64,000 nt of DNA, taken from contig OY970321.1 in NCBI GenBank assembly GCA_963716735.1, positions 62,001 through 126,000 of the forward strand, given 5' to 3'. Made by a program: the position numbers and the translations under genes. Under the pieces are notes generated by a model. That model was not told the origin of the DNA. It did not search any database and saw only the letters and a list, made by a program, of their open reading frames with translations. Shown here one piece after another: positions 61,949 through 64,000 of the stretch; position 1 is the first letter of the stretch; every line of letters begins with the position of its first letter. This stretch comes from VRUE01 sp963716735. Its GTDB lineage: Bacteria; Actinomycetota; Thermoleophilia; Solirubrobacterales; 70-9.

Positions 61949-62596
61949 TCAGGCTGTGGCCAGTGCCGGGGCGGAGCCACTGCGGACCAGCTCGCGCTGC
62001 ATGCTGCGTCGTCCGCGATGGTGAAGGCCGTGGATCGCGCTCTCGGACTTTCCGAGACGGCCGGCGATCTCGAGGGGGGAGAGCCCGATCAGGTGGCGCA
62101 GCATGATCACCTCGCGCTGCTCGTCGGGCAACGAGCGGAGCGCGTCGGTCAAGGAGCGCCTGCACTCGTGACGCGATTCGTCGGTCTGTTGCTCGGCTCC
62201 GCGCACCTCCTCGCAGGGAACCAGTCGATCGGCGCGCATGTGGTCGATTGCGGCATTGCGGGCAACCCGCAGGATCCATGCCGCGAACGGGACGTTGCGC
62301 TCCTCGTAGCGGCCGATCGTTCGAAACAGCTTGGCGAACACCTGCTGGGTGATGTCCTCGGCGTCGTGCTCGTCGCGAACGATCTTCCTCACGTAGCTGA
62401 AGACGTTGTCGGCGAAGCGGGCATACAGGTACCGGTGTCCCTCCATGTCCCCGGCCTTCGCCAGCCGGATGGCACGGCGAAGCTCGACCTCTTGCCCCTC
62501 CGTCAGCTCGGCCTTCAGCCGGAAGCAGCCCGGCGACAATTCGCTTCGCCCCTCGTTACCGCTCGCGACCGCAGACTTCCATTCCCCTTTGCGCAT
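61949..62596 (-). CDS. ECF-type RNA polymerase sigma factor
   Basis: This 215-aa protein has sigma region 2 (YLYARFADNVFSYVRKIVRDEHDAEDITQQVFAKLFRTIGRYEE...AWILRVARNAAIDHMR) and region 4 (ALRSLPDEQREVIMLRHLIGLSPLEIAGRLGKSESAIHGLHHRGRRSMQREL). No anti-sigma gene adjoins it. ATG 62596 follows an AGGGAAGC stretch. It is upstream of the polysaccharide operon starting at 61865 (83 bp away) and may control it, though this is only inferred from position. Confidence 0.92.
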   Translation of the reverse strand: MRKGEWKSAVASGNEGRSELSPGCFRLKAELTEGQEVELRRAIRLAKAGDMEGHRYLYARFADNVFSYVRKIVRDEHDAEDITQQVFAKLFRTIGRYEERNVPFAAWILRVARNAAIDHMRADRLVPCEEVRGAEQQTDESRHECRRSLTDALRSLPDEQREVIMLRHLIGLSPLEIAGRLGKSESAIHGLHHRGRRSMQRELVRSGSAPALATA

Positions 62597-62859
62597 GCTT
62601 CCCTGCCTTCCCTTGCCGGATGGAGTGGCCAGGCTAGGACGGGGCTGATTGACCTCGATTTGGCAGGACGTTTGATTGCGATTAGACCTATGACGCGTAG
62701 CGGAAGTTGTGCGTGAAGTAGAGGTTTCTTTCAAAAGCGGAGGTTGCCGTCTCGGCCGTAAGCACATAGGTTCACGTATTCCCTCGGAGGTGGAAAGGAG
62801 GTTGGGGAGCCGAGAGAGGGCCCCGCGCCCCCTTCCAGCTAGCATCTCGCCTGCAGACA

Positions 62860-64000
62860 ATGGGTCACCGAGAAAAAGCGAAAAACTTGTGCGAAGCCGA
62901 TGGCTCGTTCTGGTCGCTGCGGCGACTGGCTGAGTCACCGCAGCTTTTCGAGCGTTTCGTCTACGGTCTTGCGCTCGCCGACCGCGACGACGGCCTGCTC
63001 TATATGAACAGGGTGGCCAGGGAGCTTCTCGTTCCGACCGAGCGCCGGGGAGACGAAGCCGGTTGGACCTGTTGCGATCTGATCTGCCGGCGGCTCGGCC
63101 CGATGCTCGAAGGCGGTTGCCTGGCGGAGCGTGCGCTGGATGTCGACGGGCTTCTTCCGGAGGTCCGGTTCGACGTCGACGGCTCCGGCACTCTGGGTGC
63201 CGCCTGGGTGACCGTCTCCAGGATCGACTCCGAGAGCACGCAGGTCCTCTTTCATCTGCGGCCCGGCAGCCGAGACGACCGGCGTCGCAAGAGTCACTCT
63301 CGAGTGTCGGGCCCCGCCCCCTCGGTCTCGCCCGAGCTGCGCATCTCGACCTTGGGAAGGTTCCAGGTCGAAGGAAAGCACGGCGTACTCGACGGCGAGT
63401 GGCTGGAGCAGCGGTCCGGGCAGTTGCTCAAATATTTGATCTGCGAGCGGCGGCGGATGGTGAGCACGGACATGATCGCCGAGGCGCTGTGGCCGCAGGT
63501 GGGTCCGAGCGAAGCCGGCAACAGGGCGCGCCACTACGTCCACGTCCTGCGTGAGAAGCTCGAGCCCGACCGGGCCAAGCGCTCACCTTCCCACTTCGTC
63601 GTGGCCCGCCGTGGCGGGTACTACCTCGACGCGAATCGTGTGAAGGTCGACTCGGACGAGTTCGAGCGCGAGGCCCGCGCCGGCCTCACGGCGTTCGTCC
63701 AGGGTCTCGCCGAGCCCGCCGCCGGCCATCTCGATAATGCGTTGCGCCTCTATCGCGACCCTTTCCTTGCGGAGACCCCCTACGAGGAGTGGGCACTCGA
63801 GGAGCGGGAGCGGCTGCACGAGCTCGCCGGACGGGCGCTCAGGGCTCAGGTTCGCATCCGCACCGAGCTGGGTCACCTCGACGCCGCGGTCGAGCACGCG
63901 CGGCGCCTCGCCGAGATGGAGCCGTTCGACATGGACGCACAGCGGATCGTGCTCGAGCTCTGCATGCGGCGCGGCCGTCGCAGTGAGGCCCTGCGTCGCT
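62860..64000 (+). CDS. PAS-like/SARP-type transcriptional regulator (partial, runs off the window)
   Basis: The frame from ATG 62860 is open to the last base (380 codons visible), so no stop is seen. An N-terminal region (about residues 25-100: LFERFVYGLALADRDDGLLYMNRVARELL) has a PAS-like layout. Residues about 158-255 form an OmpR-type winged helix (LRISTLGRFQVEG, RSGQLLKYLICERRRMVSTDMIAEALWP, YVHVLREKLEPDR, VVARRGGYYLD), and from about 260 a BTAD-type helical domain (VDSDEFEREARAGL...ALRLYRDPFLAETPYEEWALEERERLHELA). SARPs activate secondary-metabolite or envelope genes. It is divergent from the sigma factor with a 263-bp gap. Confidence 0.85.
   Translation, partial: MGHREKAKNLCEADGSFWSLRRLAESPQLFERFVYGLALADRDDGLLYMNRVARELLVPTERRGDEAGWTCCDLICRRLGPMLEGGCLAERALDVDGLLPEVRFDVDGSGTLGAAWVTVSRIDSESTQVLFHLRPGSRDDRRRKSHSRVSGPAPSVSPELRISTLGRFQVEGKHGVLDGEWLEQRSGQLLKYLICERRRMVSTDMIAEALWPQVGPSEAGNRARHYVHVLREKLEPDRAKRSPSHFVVARRGGYYLDANRVKVDSDEFEREARAGLTAFVQGLAEPAAGHLDNALRLYRDPFLAETPYEEWALEERERLHELAGRALRAQVRIRTELGHLDAAVEHARRLAEMEPFDMDAQRIVLELCMRRGRRSEALRR

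Noticed and set aside
1..64000. CRISPR arrays, tRNA/rRNA genes, insertion sequences, integrase or phage genes
   Set aside because: None recognised: no regularly spaced direct repeats, no transposase-like proteins and no tRNA cloverleaf noted. The three structured repeats are too few and not regularly spaced, so they are not a CRISPR.

Overview
The window comes from a high-GC, gene-dense bacterial chromosome. Very common 4-bp stop/start overlaps (ATGA, GTGA, TTGA), frequent GTG and TTG starts, an ethylmalonyl-CoA-type mutase, SARP-like and ECF regulators and a lasso-type RiPP locus all point to an actinobacterium, probably of the Thermoleophilia/Solirubrobacterales kind. This placement is inferred from gene content; no rRNA or tRNA is present to prove it.

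Most of the window is envelope polysaccharide machinery. Bases 704-12860 hold a BY-kinase type chain-length regulator, an O-antigen-ligase/polymerase-like protein, GT4 and GT2 glycosyltransferases, a flippase, and a tight four-gene operon in which one GT4 enzyme is fused to a small twin-arginine-like domain and followed by a GMC oxidoreductase. Bases 12947-17660 carry three tandem secreted clan-A-like glycoside hydrolases, each with a similar dyad motif upstream. Bases 17994-24780 hold two SDR epimerases, a GT4 enzyme, a priming glycosylphosphotransferase and a second flippase.

The intergenic spaces around this third block contain three copies of a structured repeat of about 145-150 bp. The copies share an identical 28-nt core but have different, still complementary, arms. 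I do not recognise the family.

Bases 24751-35739 are mixed: a nucleotidyltransferase, a mutase / L-2-hydroxyglutarate oxidase / Cys-pair protein operon, ClpS, secreted proteins (one apparently frameshifted), a hexapeptide acyltransferase and a GT4 enzyme.

Bases 37859-45307 form a lasso-peptide gene cluster: a 49-aa precursor with a TTG start, a LuxR-type regulator and a nucleotidyltransferase on the + strand, facing a minus-strand operon for ABC exporter, RRE/PqqD protein, HPrK-like kinase, B2 leader peptidase and asparagine-synthetase-like cyclase. Two secreted proteins that share an unrecognised domain sit directly on either side of it.

Bases 46509-61865 form a second, complete polysaccharide set: flippase, sulfotransferase, GT4, polymerase, co-polymerase, AsnB-like amidotransferase, an alpha/alpha-barrel-like protein, a DUF354 protein, WecB-like epimerase, priming transferase, Gfo/Idh/MocA oxidoreductase and DegT aminotransferase. 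The window ends with an ECF sigma factor facing a divergent PAS-like/SARP regulator that runs off the edge. No IS element, CRISPR array or RNA gene was recognised.
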